A DNA stretch of 64,000 nt, taken from NCBI GenBank assembly GCA_014359765.1, contig JACIYT010000007.1, positions 1-64,000 of the forward strand, in the 5' to 3' direction. The translations under genes were made by a program, and so were the position numbers. The DNA is from Roseovarius sp. (GTDB taxonomy: Bacteria; Pseudomonadota; Alphaproteobacteria; Rhodobacterales; Rhodobacteraceae). Shown in pieces: positions 48,385-56,579 of this stretch; positions within the stretch are counted from its first letter, which is position 1, and every line of letters starts with the position of its first letter. Under the pieces are notes generated by a model. The model was not told the DNA's origin, searched no databases, and saw only the letters and a list, made by a program, of their open reading frames with translations.

Positions 48385-49569
48385 TCAGCGCGATCGCTCC
48401 GCCGCGCCATCCGCGCCGAGCACCGCCTCGGGCGGCGTCGTGCCGAGCGCGGGCGCGGCGCTCTTGACCTGGGGCCGTTCCCCGTCAAAGCGCAACGGCA
48501 GCCCGACCACCTGTATCTTGCCATCGGGGGTGCGCTGCATGATCCCGAGCGCCTCGGTCTGCGGATGGGCCAGCACTTCGGAGACGACATGGACCGGCGC
48601 ACAGGGCACGCCCACGGCCTCCAGCGCCGCGACCCAATCTGCCGCGGGACGGGTCTTGACCCGCTCCTCGATCAGCGCATTGAGCACCACCCGGTTCGCC
48701 ACCCGGTCGGCATTGTCGCGAAAGCGCGGATCGTCGGCCCATTCGGGCGCGCCCAGAACCTCGCAGAGCCGCCGGAAGAGATTGTTGTTGCCGACCGCGA
48801 TGACAACATGGCGATCCGCCGCCTCGAAGGCACGATAGGGCGCGAGCATCGGGGTTTCGGAGCCGCTCCGCCCCGGATCGCGGCCCGAGGCGAGGCCATT
48901 GGCGATCGGCACCGTCATCCACGACAGCGCCGTCTCGAAGAGCGAGCTGTCCACGGTGCAGCCGATGCCCGTCTCGCGCCGCCGCAGGAGCGCCGACAGT
49001 ATGCCGATCACGCACCACATGCCGGTGCCCTGATCGATGATCGACGGCCCGACCCGCACCGGCGGGCGCCCTTCCTCGCCGGTGACGCTCATGATGCCCG
49101 AAAAGGCCTGCACCAGCGGATCGTAGCCGGTGGTGGCCTTCATCGGCCCGACCTCGCCGAAGGCGCCGAGATTGCAGTAGATCAGCGCCGGGTTCTGCGC
49201 CCTCAGGCTGGCCGCGTCGATGCCGTAGCGGGCGACGAGACCGGGCCGCATGTTCTGGATCACGACATCGGCGCCAAGCATCAGCCGGCGCAGCTGCGCC
49301 AGCTCGCCGGGATCCTTGATGTCGAGCGCGACCGACATCTTGTTGCGGTTCAGCGCCTGAAAGGCTGCGGCCACCCCTTCCTGAAACGGCGGCCCCCAGC
49401 CGCGCGCATCATCGCCGGCCTTCGGGTTCTCGATCTTGATCACCCGCGCGCCGAGATCGCCCAGAACCTGGGTGGCAAAGGGCGCGGCAACGCTGTGGCC
49501 GAGTTCGATCACCGTGACCCCGGCAAGCGGGGCGGTGACGGGGCCATTCGGTTCGGCCTGGCTGGACAT
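48385..49569 (-). CDS. Family III CoA-transferase (CaiB/BaiF), second copy
   Basis: A protein of 394 residues, last gene of the minus-strand unit. Catalytic Asp in GPSIIDQGTGMWC near residue 175; opening VTVIELGHSVAAPFATQVLG and KIENPKAGDDARGWGPPF are family features. It differs clearly from the first copy, so the two should act on different acids or in different directions. The ATG at 49569 follows AAAGGAG; a GTG two codons upstream is less likely. Preceded by a 209-bp gap that may hold its own regulation. Confidence 0.88.
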   Translation of the reverse strand: MSSQAEPNGPVTAPLAGVTVIELGHSVAAPFATQVLGDLGARVIKIENPKAGDDARGWGPPFQEGVAAAFQALNRNKMSVALDIKDPGELAQLRRLMLGADVVIQNMRPGLVARYGIDAASLRAQNPALIYCNLGAFGEVGPMKATTGYDPLVQAFSGIMSVTGEEGRPPVRVGPSIIDQGTGMWCVIGILSALLRRRETGIGCTVDSSLFETALSWMTVPIANGLASGRDPGRSGSETPMLAPYRAFEAADRHVVIAVGNNNLFRRLCEVLGAPEWADDPRFRDNADRVANRVVLNALIEERVKTRPAADWVAALEAVGVPCAPVHVVSEVLAHPQTEALGIMQRTPDGKIQVVGLPLRFDGERPQVKSAAPALGTTPPEAVLGADGAAERSR

Positions 49570-49613
49570 GGGCACTCTCCTTTGATGGGGGTGATGCCGG
49601 CCGGATCATCGAC

Positions 49614-49644
49614 CGGCGGGAAACAGCGCCAGCGGCGGGAAACA
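49614..49644. repeat. Tandem 12-bp repeat upstream of the second CoA-transferase
   Basis: CGGCGGGAAACA occurs at 49614-49625 and again at 49633-49644, 19 bp apart, in the 209-bp gap between the acyl-CoA dehydrogenase and CoA-transferase genes. Direct repeats near two helical turns apart can be activator sites. Nothing else recognisable lies in the gap. Confidence 0.35.
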
Positions 49645-49778
49645 CCACACGAGGACCAGCGCAACACGCAGCACGCGCAGCGACGGCGCAGGGGTGCGTC
49701 TCTCTTCCTTCGATCCGTGGCGGGCGGGCCGCCGGGATCCGCGCCGTCATTTCGGTTGCCTCGCGTTCCTTCGCCCGC

Positions 49779-50969
49779 TCAGTAGGAGCGGGGCATCCCC
49801 AGCACATGCTCTCCCAGAAAGGCCAGGATCAGATTGGTGGAGATGGGCGCCACCTGATAGATCCGGGTCTCGCGCCATTTGCGCTCGACGTTGTATTCGG
49901 TGGCAAAGCCAAACCCGCCATGGGCCTGAAGGCAGGCCTCGGCGGCGTGCCAGGAGGCTTCGGAGGTGAGCAGCTTGGCCATGTTCGCCTCTTCGCCGCA
50001 GGGCAGGCCCGCGTCGAACATCGCGCAGGCCTTGCGCAGCACCATCTCCGCGGCCTTCATCTCGGCATAGGCGCGCGCGATGGGGAACTGCACGCCCTGG
50101 TTGGCCCCGATCGGCCGGCCGAAGACCACCCGCTCGCTGACATAGCGGGTGGCGGTGTCGATGAACCAGCGCGCATCGCCCAGACATTCCGACGCGACCA
50201 GCGCGCGTTCGGCATTCATGCTGTCGAGGATGAAGCGAAAGCCCTTGCCCTCCTCGCCGATCAGGCTCGACGCGGGGATACGCAGATTGTCGAAATAGAT
50301 CTCGGTGGTGTTGTGGTTGACCATCGCCTTGAGCGGCCGGATGTCGAGCCCCCTGCCCCTGGCCTCGCGCATGTCCACGAGGAACACCGAAAGCCCGTCG
50401 GTCCGGCGCGCCACCTGGTCGGCCGGCGTGGTCCGGGCCAGCAGCAGCATCAGGTCCGAATAGAGCGCGCGCGAGGTCCAGACCTTCTGGCCGTTGATCA
50501 CGTAGCTGTCGCCGTCGCGCACCGCGCGGGTCTTGAGCTGCGTGGTGTCCGAGCCGGTGGTCGGCTCGGTCACGCCAAAGGCCTGGAGCCGCAGCTCTCC
50601 GGAGGCGATTCGCGGCAGATATTCGGCCTTCTGCGCGGCGCTGCCATGCCGGAGCACCGTGCCCATCGTGTACATCTGGGCATGGCAGGCGGCCGCGTTT
50701 CCGCCGCTGGCGTGAATCTCCTCGAGGATCACCGAGGCGGCGCGCAACGGCAGCCCCGCGCCGCCGTATTCCTCGGGGATCAGCACCGCGAGAAAGCCGC
50801 TCTCGGTCAGGGCCTTCACGAATTCGTCGGGATATTTCCCGTTCTCCTCGAGCCGCTGCCAGTACTGGCCGTCGAAGGGCCTGCACAGGCGGCGCACGGC
50901 TTCGCGGATATCGGGATAATCCTCGCCGAGGCTGACGGTGACATCGGAAACGGGGGGAACGGTGGTCAT
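49779..50969 (-). CDS. Acyl-CoA dehydrogenase (third), isovaleryl-type base placement
   Basis: An FAD enzyme of 396 residues. It has the usual GVTEPTTGSDTTQLKTRA near residue 132 and RVVFGRPIGANQGVQF. At the usual position of the catalytic glutamate it reads YQVAPISTNLI instead of xEGTxEI. A glutamate appears instead in helix G (SMNAERALV), in register with the catalytic Glu of isovaleryl-CoA dehydrogenase (LDLERLVL). A branched or 3-substituted acyl-CoA is therefore a reasonable substrate class. It starts 18 bases after MmgE/PrpD. Confidence 0.88.
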   Translation of the reverse strand: MTTVPPVSDVTVSLGEDYPDIREAVRRLCRPFDGQYWQRLEENGKYPDEFVKALTESGFLAVLIPEEYGGAGLPLRAASVILEEIHASGGNAAACHAQMYTMGTVLRHGSAAQKAEYLPRIASGELRLQAFGVTEPTTGSDTTQLKTRAVRDGDSYVINGQKVWTSRALYSDLMLLLARTTPADQVARRTDGLSVFLVDMREARGRGLDIRPLKAMVNHNTTEIYFDNLRIPASSLIGEEGKGFRFILDSMNAERALVASECLGDARWFIDTATRYVSERVVFGRPIGANQGVQFPIARAYAEMKAAEMVLRKACAMFDAGLPCGEEANMAKLLTSEASWHAAEACLQAHGGFGFATEYNVERKWRETRIYQVAPISTNLILAFLGEHVLGMPRSY

Positions 50970-50987
50970 GCAGGGATCCTCGGGGGT

Positions 50988-52316
50988 TCAGGCCGCGGTC
51001 AGGCGGCGCAGGTTGGCGCGGAAGGTGTCGGTGCTCAGCGGCCCGCCGCCGCGCCGCGTGTAGAGATCGAGACAATCGGCGAGCTTTGCCGCGATGCGCG
51101 TGGCATCCGCCGGCGCGTCGGGCGAGCCGGGGAAATGGTGCACCTCGGCCTCCGCCAGGCTGGCGTTGCCCTGCCGGAGCGCCAGCCGCACGGCGCCATG
51201 CGCGATCCCCACCGGCATGTCGCCCTCCAGCCGGTCCTCGGTGATGGTGATGCGCCCCATCAGGGCCCGGATCGCCGGGCGGCCGACAGTGTCATCCTCG
51301 AAATCGCGCAGCCCCACCCGCCCCTGCACCAGCGCGGCGGCGAGAGTATAGCCGGCGCAGAACTTCGCCTCGAGGCCGGTGCGCGGATCGGTGACATGCA
51401 GCGGCCGCATCGTGCCGAAGGGCACGTCGAGCGTGATCGCCACATCGGCCGGCGGCGCGGCGCCGAGCTGCGCATGAACCCGCAGCCCCGCCTCGATGAT
51501 CCGGTGGGTCATGTAGCAACAGGGAAACAGCTTGCGCGAGAGCGAGCGCGCATCGGGCAGGATCGCCACCGCAGCGGGATCCTCGCCCGGCTCCGGCCCA
51601 CCGTGAAGATCGAAGAAGCCACGCGGCCCGAAGATGTCATCCGCGCCGCTCACCCCGGCCTCGGCCATCAGCGCCGCGCGCACCGCCGCCGCCGCCGCGA
51701 ACCCGGCCTGAACCGGCTTGGCCATGGTGCCGAAATTGCGCTGCAACCCGCCCGATTGCGCCGCGGCCAGCGCCAGCGCGCGCCGCGTCGCCGCCGCGTC
51801 CAGGCCCAGCAGATGCGCCGCCGCTGCCGCCCCCGCGACGGGGCCGATCGTCGAAGTCGCGTGCCAGCCCTTGTCATAATGCGAAAAGCCCAGGACCCGG
51901 CCCAGCGCGATATTGACCCCGACCCCCACGGCAAAGGCGGGCAGCGCGCGCGGCGCCAGGGCAGGATCGCGCCCCAGCAGCACCAGAAGCGCTGGCACGA
52001 TCACCACGCTGGGATGCGTGACGCTGACCAGATGCACGTCATCGTAATCGAGCGCATGACCGGCCGTCGCATGAAGCAGCGCCGCGCTCTCGGCGTTCAC
52101 CGCCGCGCCGCCATCGAGCAGCGCCGCGCCGGGAGCGGGCGCCCCGGCACCGCGATAGAGCGGCAGAAGCGCCTGCGTCACCGGCTCGTGCCAGCCGGCA
52201 TGGGCAACGGCCATCGTGTCCTCGAAGGCCAGCAGCGCCGCGCCCTCATCGGCCGCCGACAGCGCGACAGGCCCGGTCACAACGTCACAGATTTGCCGGA
52301 TGAATGCCTCCGCCAT
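50988..52316 (-). CDS. MmgE/PrpD family protein
   Basis: A protein of 442 residues in the family of 2-methylcitrate dehydratase, cis-aconitate decarboxylase and iminodisuccinate epimerase. Family features include the GHALDYDDVH motif near residue 87, THPSVVIVPALL next to it, and KLFPCCYMTHRIIEAGL near residue 262. Substrates in this family are di- and tricarboxylates, which fits a TRAP-imported acid. First gene of the minus-strand unit, with a promoter facing away from the GntR gene and an operator arm 25 bp upstream of its start. Confidence 0.87.
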   Translation of the reverse strand: MAEAFIRQICDVVTGPVALSAADEGAALLAFEDTMAVAHAGWHEPVTQALLPLYRGAGAPAPGAALLDGGAAVNAESAALLHATAGHALDYDDVHLVSVTHPSVVIVPALLVLLGRDPALAPRALPAFAVGVGVNIALGRVLGFSHYDKGWHATSTIGPVAGAAAAAHLLGLDAAATRRALALAAAQSGGLQRNFGTMAKPVQAGFAAAAAVRAALMAEAGVSGADDIFGPRGFFDLHGGPEPGEDPAAVAILPDARSLSRKLFPCCYMTHRIIEAGLRVHAQLGAAPPADVAITLDVPFGTMRPLHVTDPRTGLEAKFCAGYTLAAALVQGRVGLRDFEDDTVGRPAIRALMGRITITEDRLEGDMPVGIAHGAVRLALRQGNASLAEAEVHHFPGSPDAPADATRIAAKLADCLDLYTRRGGGPLSTDTFRANLRRLTAA

Positions 52317-52340
52317 CGGCCCTTCCTCTCCCGCCAGCCC

Positions 52341-52352
52341 AATTGTCCGGAC
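52341..52352. promoter_or_regulatory. GntR operator, left arm (AATTGTCCGGAC)
   Basis: It is the exact inverted complement of 52399-52410. It contains most of the palindrome TTGTCCGGACAA, which fits the GntR-family consensus (GT...AC). It lies directly downstream of the minus-strand -10 box, a position suited to repression of MmgE/PrpD. Confidence 0.65.
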
Positions 52353-52382
52353 TGAATACGTGGGGGATTGTCACACTGTCAA
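52353..52382 (-). promoter_or_regulatory. Predicted sigma-70 promoter for the MmgE/PrpD unit
   Basis: On the minus strand, TTGACA (52377-52382) and TATTCA (52353-52358) are separated by 18 bp. The -35 box overlaps that of the divergent gntR promoter. The start point would fall inside the left operator arm. Confidence 0.55.
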
Positions 52383-52397
52383 GCGCCGCCCTATACA
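52368..52397 (+). promoter_or_regulatory. Predicted sigma-70 promoter for gntR
   Basis: TTGTCA (52368-52373) and TATACA (52392-52397) are separated by 18 bp; the right operator arm begins one base after the -10 box, so the regulator would repress itself. Confidence 0.55.
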
Positions 52398-52398
52398 G

Positions 52399-52410
52399 GT
52401 CCGGACAATT
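52399..52410. promoter_or_regulatory. GntR operator, right arm (GTCCGGACAATT)
   Basis: Perfect inverted copy of 52341-52352; the centres of the two GTCCGGAC cores are 54 bp apart, about five helical turns, which would allow looping between the two bound dimers. It sits immediately after the gntR -10 box. Confidence 0.65.
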
Positions 52411-52454
52411 TCTGGCCAGTTCCCCGCCAGATCGCGCCGAAACCGGAATCGAAG

Positions 52455-53231
52455 ATGACCCGCCGCGCTCCGCCGCTTTATCTGGAATTGCGCAAGACGC
52501 TGGCTGAGGAGCTTGCCGCGGGGAAATATCCCGTGGGCAGCCGCTTTCCCACCGAGCTCGACCTGTGCCGGCGTTTCGGCCTCGCGCGTCACACGGTGCG
52601 CGAGGCGCTTCGCGCGTTGCAGGACGCCGGCCTGCTGGCGCGTCAGGCACGCACCGGCACTGTCGTGCTGGCGACACATCCGCCGGAACCCTATGCCAAC
52701 CGCATGAATTCGCTCGAGGAACTGTGGCAATACGCCAAGGAAACGCGGTTCGAACAGCGCCACGAGGGCGTCGTGATCCTGCGCCAGCCCCTCGCCGCGA
52801 CGCTGGGCCGGTCGGTCGGCGAGCGGTGGCTGCGGATGGCCGGCTATCGCCACAACATCGCCGATGGGACACCGCTGTGCTGGTCGGAAATCTTCGTGGC
52901 GGAGCCTTTTCTGGGGATCCGCGACAAGGTCGATCACGCGCGCATTCCCGTCTATGCGTTCTTGTCCGAACAATATGGCCTGTCCATCGACCTGGTCGAG
53001 CGCCAGATCCGGGCCGTCGCCATGCCCGACGATATCGCGCAGGTGCTCGGCAGCCGCGCCGGAACGCCCGCGCTGCTTGAGCGGCGCAGCTACTTCGGAA
53101 CCAGGGCCGGCGCGGGCGCAGCGCAGGCCGAGGCAACGCCCTTCGAGATCTCCCTGTCCATCCATCCCGGCGACCGCTTTGCACATACCACGCGGCTCCT
53201 GCGCGAGAAGACGCCGGTCTCCGATCTCTGA
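52455..53231 (+). CDS. GntR-family regulator, HutC/UTRA type
   Basis: A regulator of 258 residues. The N-terminal ~70 residues form the winged helix-turn-helix (GKYPVGSRFPTELDLCRRFG, HTVREALRALQDAGLL); the rest is a UTRA ligand domain (WLRMAGYRHNIADGTPLCWSEIFV). The start at 52455 (MTRRAPPLYLEL) is the family start; the longer in-frame region covers the operator and -10 box. It likely represses itself and the divergent MmgE/PrpD unit until a pathway acid or CoA ester binds. Confidence 0.9.
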   Translation: MTRRAPPLYLELRKTLAEELAAGKYPVGSRFPTELDLCRRFGLARHTVREALRALQDAGLLARQARTGTVVLATHPPEPYANRMNSLEELWQYAKETRFEQRHEGVVILRQPLAATLGRSVGERWLRMAGYRHNIADGTPLCWSEIFVAEPFLGIRDKVDHARIPVYAFLSEQYGLSIDLVERQIRAVAMPDDIAQVLGSRAGTPALLERRSYFGTRAGAGAAQAEATPFEISLSIHPGDRFAHTTRLLREKTPVSDL

Positions 53232-53277
53232 TCCGCACCCCGCACGCCCTGACACCACGACGAGAAGGAACGCCCCG

Positions 53278-54081
53278 ATGTCCAGCCTTTCCCGCGCCCA
53301 TGATACCCTGACGCTGAGCCGCGAGGAGGATCATGTCCTGATCGTCACGCTCAACCGGCCCGATGCCGCCAACGCGATGAATACCCGCATGGGCGAGGAA
53401 ATCCTGGCGCTGTTCCAGTCGCTTCTGCTCGATTCCGAGGGGGTGCGCGCCGTGGTGCTGACCGGAAGCGGCGCACGCGCCTTCTGTGCCGGCGGCGACC
53501 TGCGCGAGCGCGACGGCATGACCGACGAGGCCTGGCAGCGCCAGCATGTCATCTTCGAACAGGCCTTCTACAGGCTGATGGACTGTCCCATCCCGGTCAT
53601 CGCGGCGGTGAACGGCGCCGCCTTTGGCGGGGGATGCGAGATGGCGCTGGCCTGTGACTTCATCCTCGCCGCGACGACCGCCCGCTTTGCCCTGACCGAG
53701 ACGCGCCTCGGCATCATTCCCGGCGCCGGCGGCACGCAGAACCTGCCCCGCGCGGTCGGCGCCCGGCGGGCGCGCCAGCTGATCTATTCCGCCCAGCCCT
53801 TCAGCGCCGCGCAGGCCGCCGACTGGGGCATGGTGAACGAGATCCTCGAACCCGAGGCGCTGCTGCCCCGGGCGCGCGAACTGGCGCGCCTGATCGCCGC
53901 GAATGCGCCGATCGCGGTGCGCCAGGCCAAGCGGGCAATCGGCATCGGCACCGAGGCCGACCTCGGGACCGGCCTCGCCGTCGAGATCGAGGCATATCAT
54001 CGCTGCGTGCCGACCGAGGACCGGCGCGAGGGGGTGCGCGCCTTCAACGAAAAGCGCGCGCCGGTGTTTCGCGGCCGCTGA
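53278..54081 (+). CDS. Enoyl-CoA hydratase/isomerase (crotonase family)
   Basis: A protein of 267 residues. Oxyanion-hole segments are AFCAGGDLRERDGM and NGAAFGGGCEMALACD. Both glutamates needed for hydration are present, one in GGGCEM near residue 122 and one in TETRLGIIPGAGGTQ near 142. It would hydrate an enoyl-CoA made by one of the dehydrogenases, giving the S-hydroxyacyl-CoA, in contrast to the MaoC enzyme. It follows gntR by 46 bases, with SD GAAGGAA, and faces the MoaD-like gene tail to tail. Confidence 0.9.
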   Translation: MSSLSRAHDTLTLSREEDHVLIVTLNRPDAANAMNTRMGEEILALFQSLLLDSEGVRAVVLTGSGARAFCAGGDLRERDGMTDEAWQRQHVIFEQAFYRLMDCPIPVIAAVNGAAFGGGCEMALACDFILAATTARFALTETRLGIIPGAGGTQNLPRAVGARRARQLIYSAQPFSAAQAADWGMVNEILEPEALLPRARELARLIAANAPIAVRQAKRAIGIGTEADLGTGLAVEIEAYHRCVPTEDRREGVRAFNEKRAPVFRGR

Positions 54082-54090
54082 GCCGCGCGC

Positions 54091-54336
54091 TCAGCCGCCC
54101 TGCAACCGCTTGAGCAGCACGACCTCGCTTTCGGGGCCAATCGGCGTGAACCAGCTATCGTTGTAGATCCGCCCGTCGATGGAGACCGAGACACCGCGTT
54201 CCAGCTCGGGACGCAGGCCGGGATGGTCGCGCGCCAGCCCCTCGAGCAATTCGCGCAGGGTGGCGGCCTCGACCGCCACCTCGCGGGCGCCGCCGGCGAG
54301 ATCGGCAAGCGATCCCCAGAGCAGCACCTTGACCAT
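54091..54336 (-). CDS. MoaD/ThiS-family ubiquitin-like protein
   Basis: A protein of 81 residues with the beta-grasp pattern and a C-terminal Gly-Gly (LKRLQGG), the end that is thiocarboxylated in MoaD and donates sulfur to molybdopterin. Internal features (LRELLEGLARDHPGL, VSIDGRIYNDSWFTPIG) fit the family. Its start shares one base with the stop of the molybdenum hydroxylase large subunit, so it is probably a dedicated cofactor-supply or sulfur-carrier partner for that enzyme. Confidence 0.8.
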   Translation of the reverse strand: MVKVLLWGSLADLAGGAREVAVEAATLRELLEGLARDHPGLRPELERGVSVSIDGRIYNDSWFTPIGPESEVVLLKRLQGG

Positions 54337-56579
54337 CAGCCGCCCGCCTGGATCGCCGCCAGCACCCGCGGCGGCGACATCGGCAATTGCGTCATCCGCA
54401 CCCCCGCCGCCGCCGAGACCGCATTGGCGATCGCCGCGAGCGGCGGCACGATCGAGGTCTCGCCCACGCCGCGCACCCCGTAGGGATGGCCCGGATTGGG
54501 GATTTCGAGGATCACCGTGTCGATCATCGGCAGGTCAGAGGCAACCGGGATGCGGTAATCGAGGAACCCGGCATTTTGCAGAATCCCGTCCTCGCCATAG
54601 ATATATTCCTCGTTGAGCGCCCAGCCGATGCCCTGCACCGCCCCGCCCTGGAACTGCCCCTCGACATAGGACGGATGCACCGCCTTGCCCGCATCCTGGA
54701 ACACCGTGTAGCGCAGGATCTTCGTGGCGCCGGTCTCGGGATCCACCTCGACATCGACCATATGGGTGGCAAAGCTCACCCCTGCCCCCTCGGCCATGAC
54801 CTCGTGATGGCCGGAAATCGGCCCGCCGGTCTTCGGGGCGATGGCGGCGATATCGCGGATCGTCATCGGCGGGAACTTGCCCGCATTGGGACCGGCGGGG
54901 CGCGCCGCGCCGTCCTCCCATTCCACCGCGTCCGGGTCGATGCCCCAGACCCGTGCCGCGCGGCGGCACATTTCCGCCTTGGCCGCGCGCGCGGCCGCGA
55001 TCGTGGCCAGCCCCACCGAGAAGGTCACGCGCGAGCCATGCGTCACCTCGTTCTGCCCGAGCGCGCCGGTATCGGCGATCACCGTGCGCACCTGGTCATA
55101 GGGGATGCCCAGCTCCTCGGCGGCCATCATCGTCATCGCCGCGCGCGACCCCCCGATATCGGGATTGCCCTCGGTGAGCGTCACCGTGCCGTCAGGTGTC
55201 ACGCTGAGCGAGACGCTGGTATCGCCGCCGAAATTGAACCAGAAGCCGCAGGCAACCCCCCGCCCCTGATTTTTCCCCAGGGGTGCGGTCCAGTGCGGAT
55301 GCGATTTCGCGGCTTCCAGCGTCGCCTTGAGGCCGATGGCCGGATAGGTCGGCCCGTAGGAGGATTTCGTGCCCTCATCCGCCCCGTTCATCAGCCGCAC
55401 CTCGAGCGGATCGAGCCCGAAGCCATGTGCCAATTCGTCAATCGCGCTCTCGATGGCAAAGGCCGCCATGGGCGCGCCGGGGGCGCGATAGGCCGCCGCC
55501 TTGGGCCGGTTCGTCACCACGTCCCAGCCGACGGTCTTCACGTTTTCCAGATCATAGGGCGCAAATCCCGACATCGCCCCCATCCCCACCGGCGAGCCGG
55601 GCCACGCCCCGCCCTGAAAGCGCAATTCGGCAAAGCCGGCGGTGATGCGGCCCTCTTTGGTCATGCCGATCCTGACGTCGATGGAGGTGGATGCCGTGGG
55701 GCCGGTGGCGCGCAGCACCTCGGAGCGGCTCATCACCATCCTGACCGGGCGGCCCGATTTGCGCGCCAGCATCAGCGCGACAGGTTCCAGAAACACCGTG
55801 GTCTTGCCGCCGAAGCCCCCGCCGATCTCGCTTGCCGTCACCCGCAGCCGCCCCTGATCCATCCCGAGAATGGCGGCGCAGGTGTTGCGCACCATGTAAT
55901 GCCCCTGGGTGCAGACCCAGAGCTCTCCCTGCCCGTCGGCGGTCATCGTGGCAAGGCAGGCGTGGGGCTCGATATAGCCCTGATGGGTGGCCGCAGTGCG
56001 ATAGGTCCGCTCGATGACGCGATCGGCCTGCTTCAGCCCCGCCTCGATATCGCCATGGCCGAATTCGCAGCGCGAGATCACGTTGCCGGACATGCCCGGC
56101 GGCACGGTCTCCTGCTGGCGCCCCTCGTGGAGCACCGGCGCGTCGGGCTTCATCGCCTCGTCCACGTCGGTGACATGCGGCAGCACCTCGTAATCCACCT
56201 CGATCAGCCGGAGCGCCTGCCGCGCCACCGAAGCCGAGACCGCCGCCACCGCGGCAATCGCATGGCCGTCATAGAGCGCCTTTTCCCCCGCGAGACAGTT
56301 CTCCATGATGTCGGCGACATGCGCCGGCACCGCGCCGAAATCGGCCCGCGTCACCACCGCCTTGACCCCCGGCAGCGCCTCGGCGCGGGAGGTGTCGATC
56401 CGCAGGATCCGGGCATGGGCATGGGGGCTGCGCAGGACGCGCCCCGTCAGCATCCCGGGCGCCACCATGTCGGCACCGAAACGCGCGCGCCCGGTCACCT
56501 TGTCGATGCCGTCGGGGCGGTCGGGGCGCGTGCCCACCACCTTGAATTCGCGGGTTTTCTTGCTGTCATCAAGTGCCAT
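54336..56579 (-). CDS. Xanthine dehydrogenase-family molybdenum hydroxylase, large subunit
   Basis: The catalytic subunit, 747 residues, binding molybdopterin. Features are TGRARFGADMVAPGMLTGRV at the N-terminus, GGGFGGKTTVFLEPVALML near residue 255, the active-site loop AAAYRAPGAPMAAFAIE near 365, and the catalytic glutamate in GVRGVGETSIVPPLA near 710. The CO-dehydrogenase cysteine loop (CSFR) is absent, so it hydroxylates an organic substrate rather than CO. Substrate unknown. Start at the ATG at 56579, sharing one base with the upstream stop; a GTG one codon earlier is equivalent. Confidence 0.88.
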   Translation of the reverse strand: MALDDSKKTREFKVVGTRPDRPDGIDKVTGRARFGADMVAPGMLTGRVLRSPHAHARILRIDTSRAEALPGVKAVVTRADFGAVPAHVADIMENCLAGEKALYDGHAIAAVAAVSASVARQALRLIEVDYEVLPHVTDVDEAMKPDAPVLHEGRQQETVPPGMSGNVISRCEFGHGDIEAGLKQADRVIERTYRTAATHQGYIEPHACLATMTADGQGELWVCTQGHYMVRNTCAAILGMDQGRLRVTASEIGGGFGGKTTVFLEPVALMLARKSGRPVRMVMSRSEVLRATGPTASTSIDVRIGMTKEGRITAGFAELRFQGGAWPGSPVGMGAMSGFAPYDLENVKTVGWDVVTNRPKAAAYRAPGAPMAAFAIESAIDELAHGFGLDPLEVRLMNGADEGTKSSYGPTYPAIGLKATLEAAKSHPHWTAPLGKNQGRGVACGFWFNFGGDTSVSLSVTPDGTVTLTEGNPDIGGSRAAMTMMAAEELGIPYDQVRTVIADTGALGQNEVTHGSRVTFSVGLATIAAARAAKAEMCRRAARVWGIDPDAVEWEDGAARPAGPNAGKFPPMTIRDIAAIAPKTGGPISGHHEVMAEGAGVSFATHMVDVEVDPETGATKILRYTVFQDAGKAVHPSYVEGQFQGGAVQGIGWALNEEYIYGEDGILQNAGFLDYRIPVASDLPMIDTVILEIPNPGHPYGVRGVGETSIVPPLAAIANAVSAAAGVRMTQLPMSPPRVLAAIQAGG

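Noticed and set aside
45609-48602. Minus-strand open frame of nearly 1,000 codons opposite the lyase, CoA-transferase and dehydrogenase genes
   Set aside because: Antisense shadow; no recognisable domain.
54082-54090. Extending the catabolic island to include the molybdenum hydroxylase operon
   Set aside because: The two are convergent with only a 9-bp gap and no shared operator was seen, so joining them functionally is not supported by the sequence.
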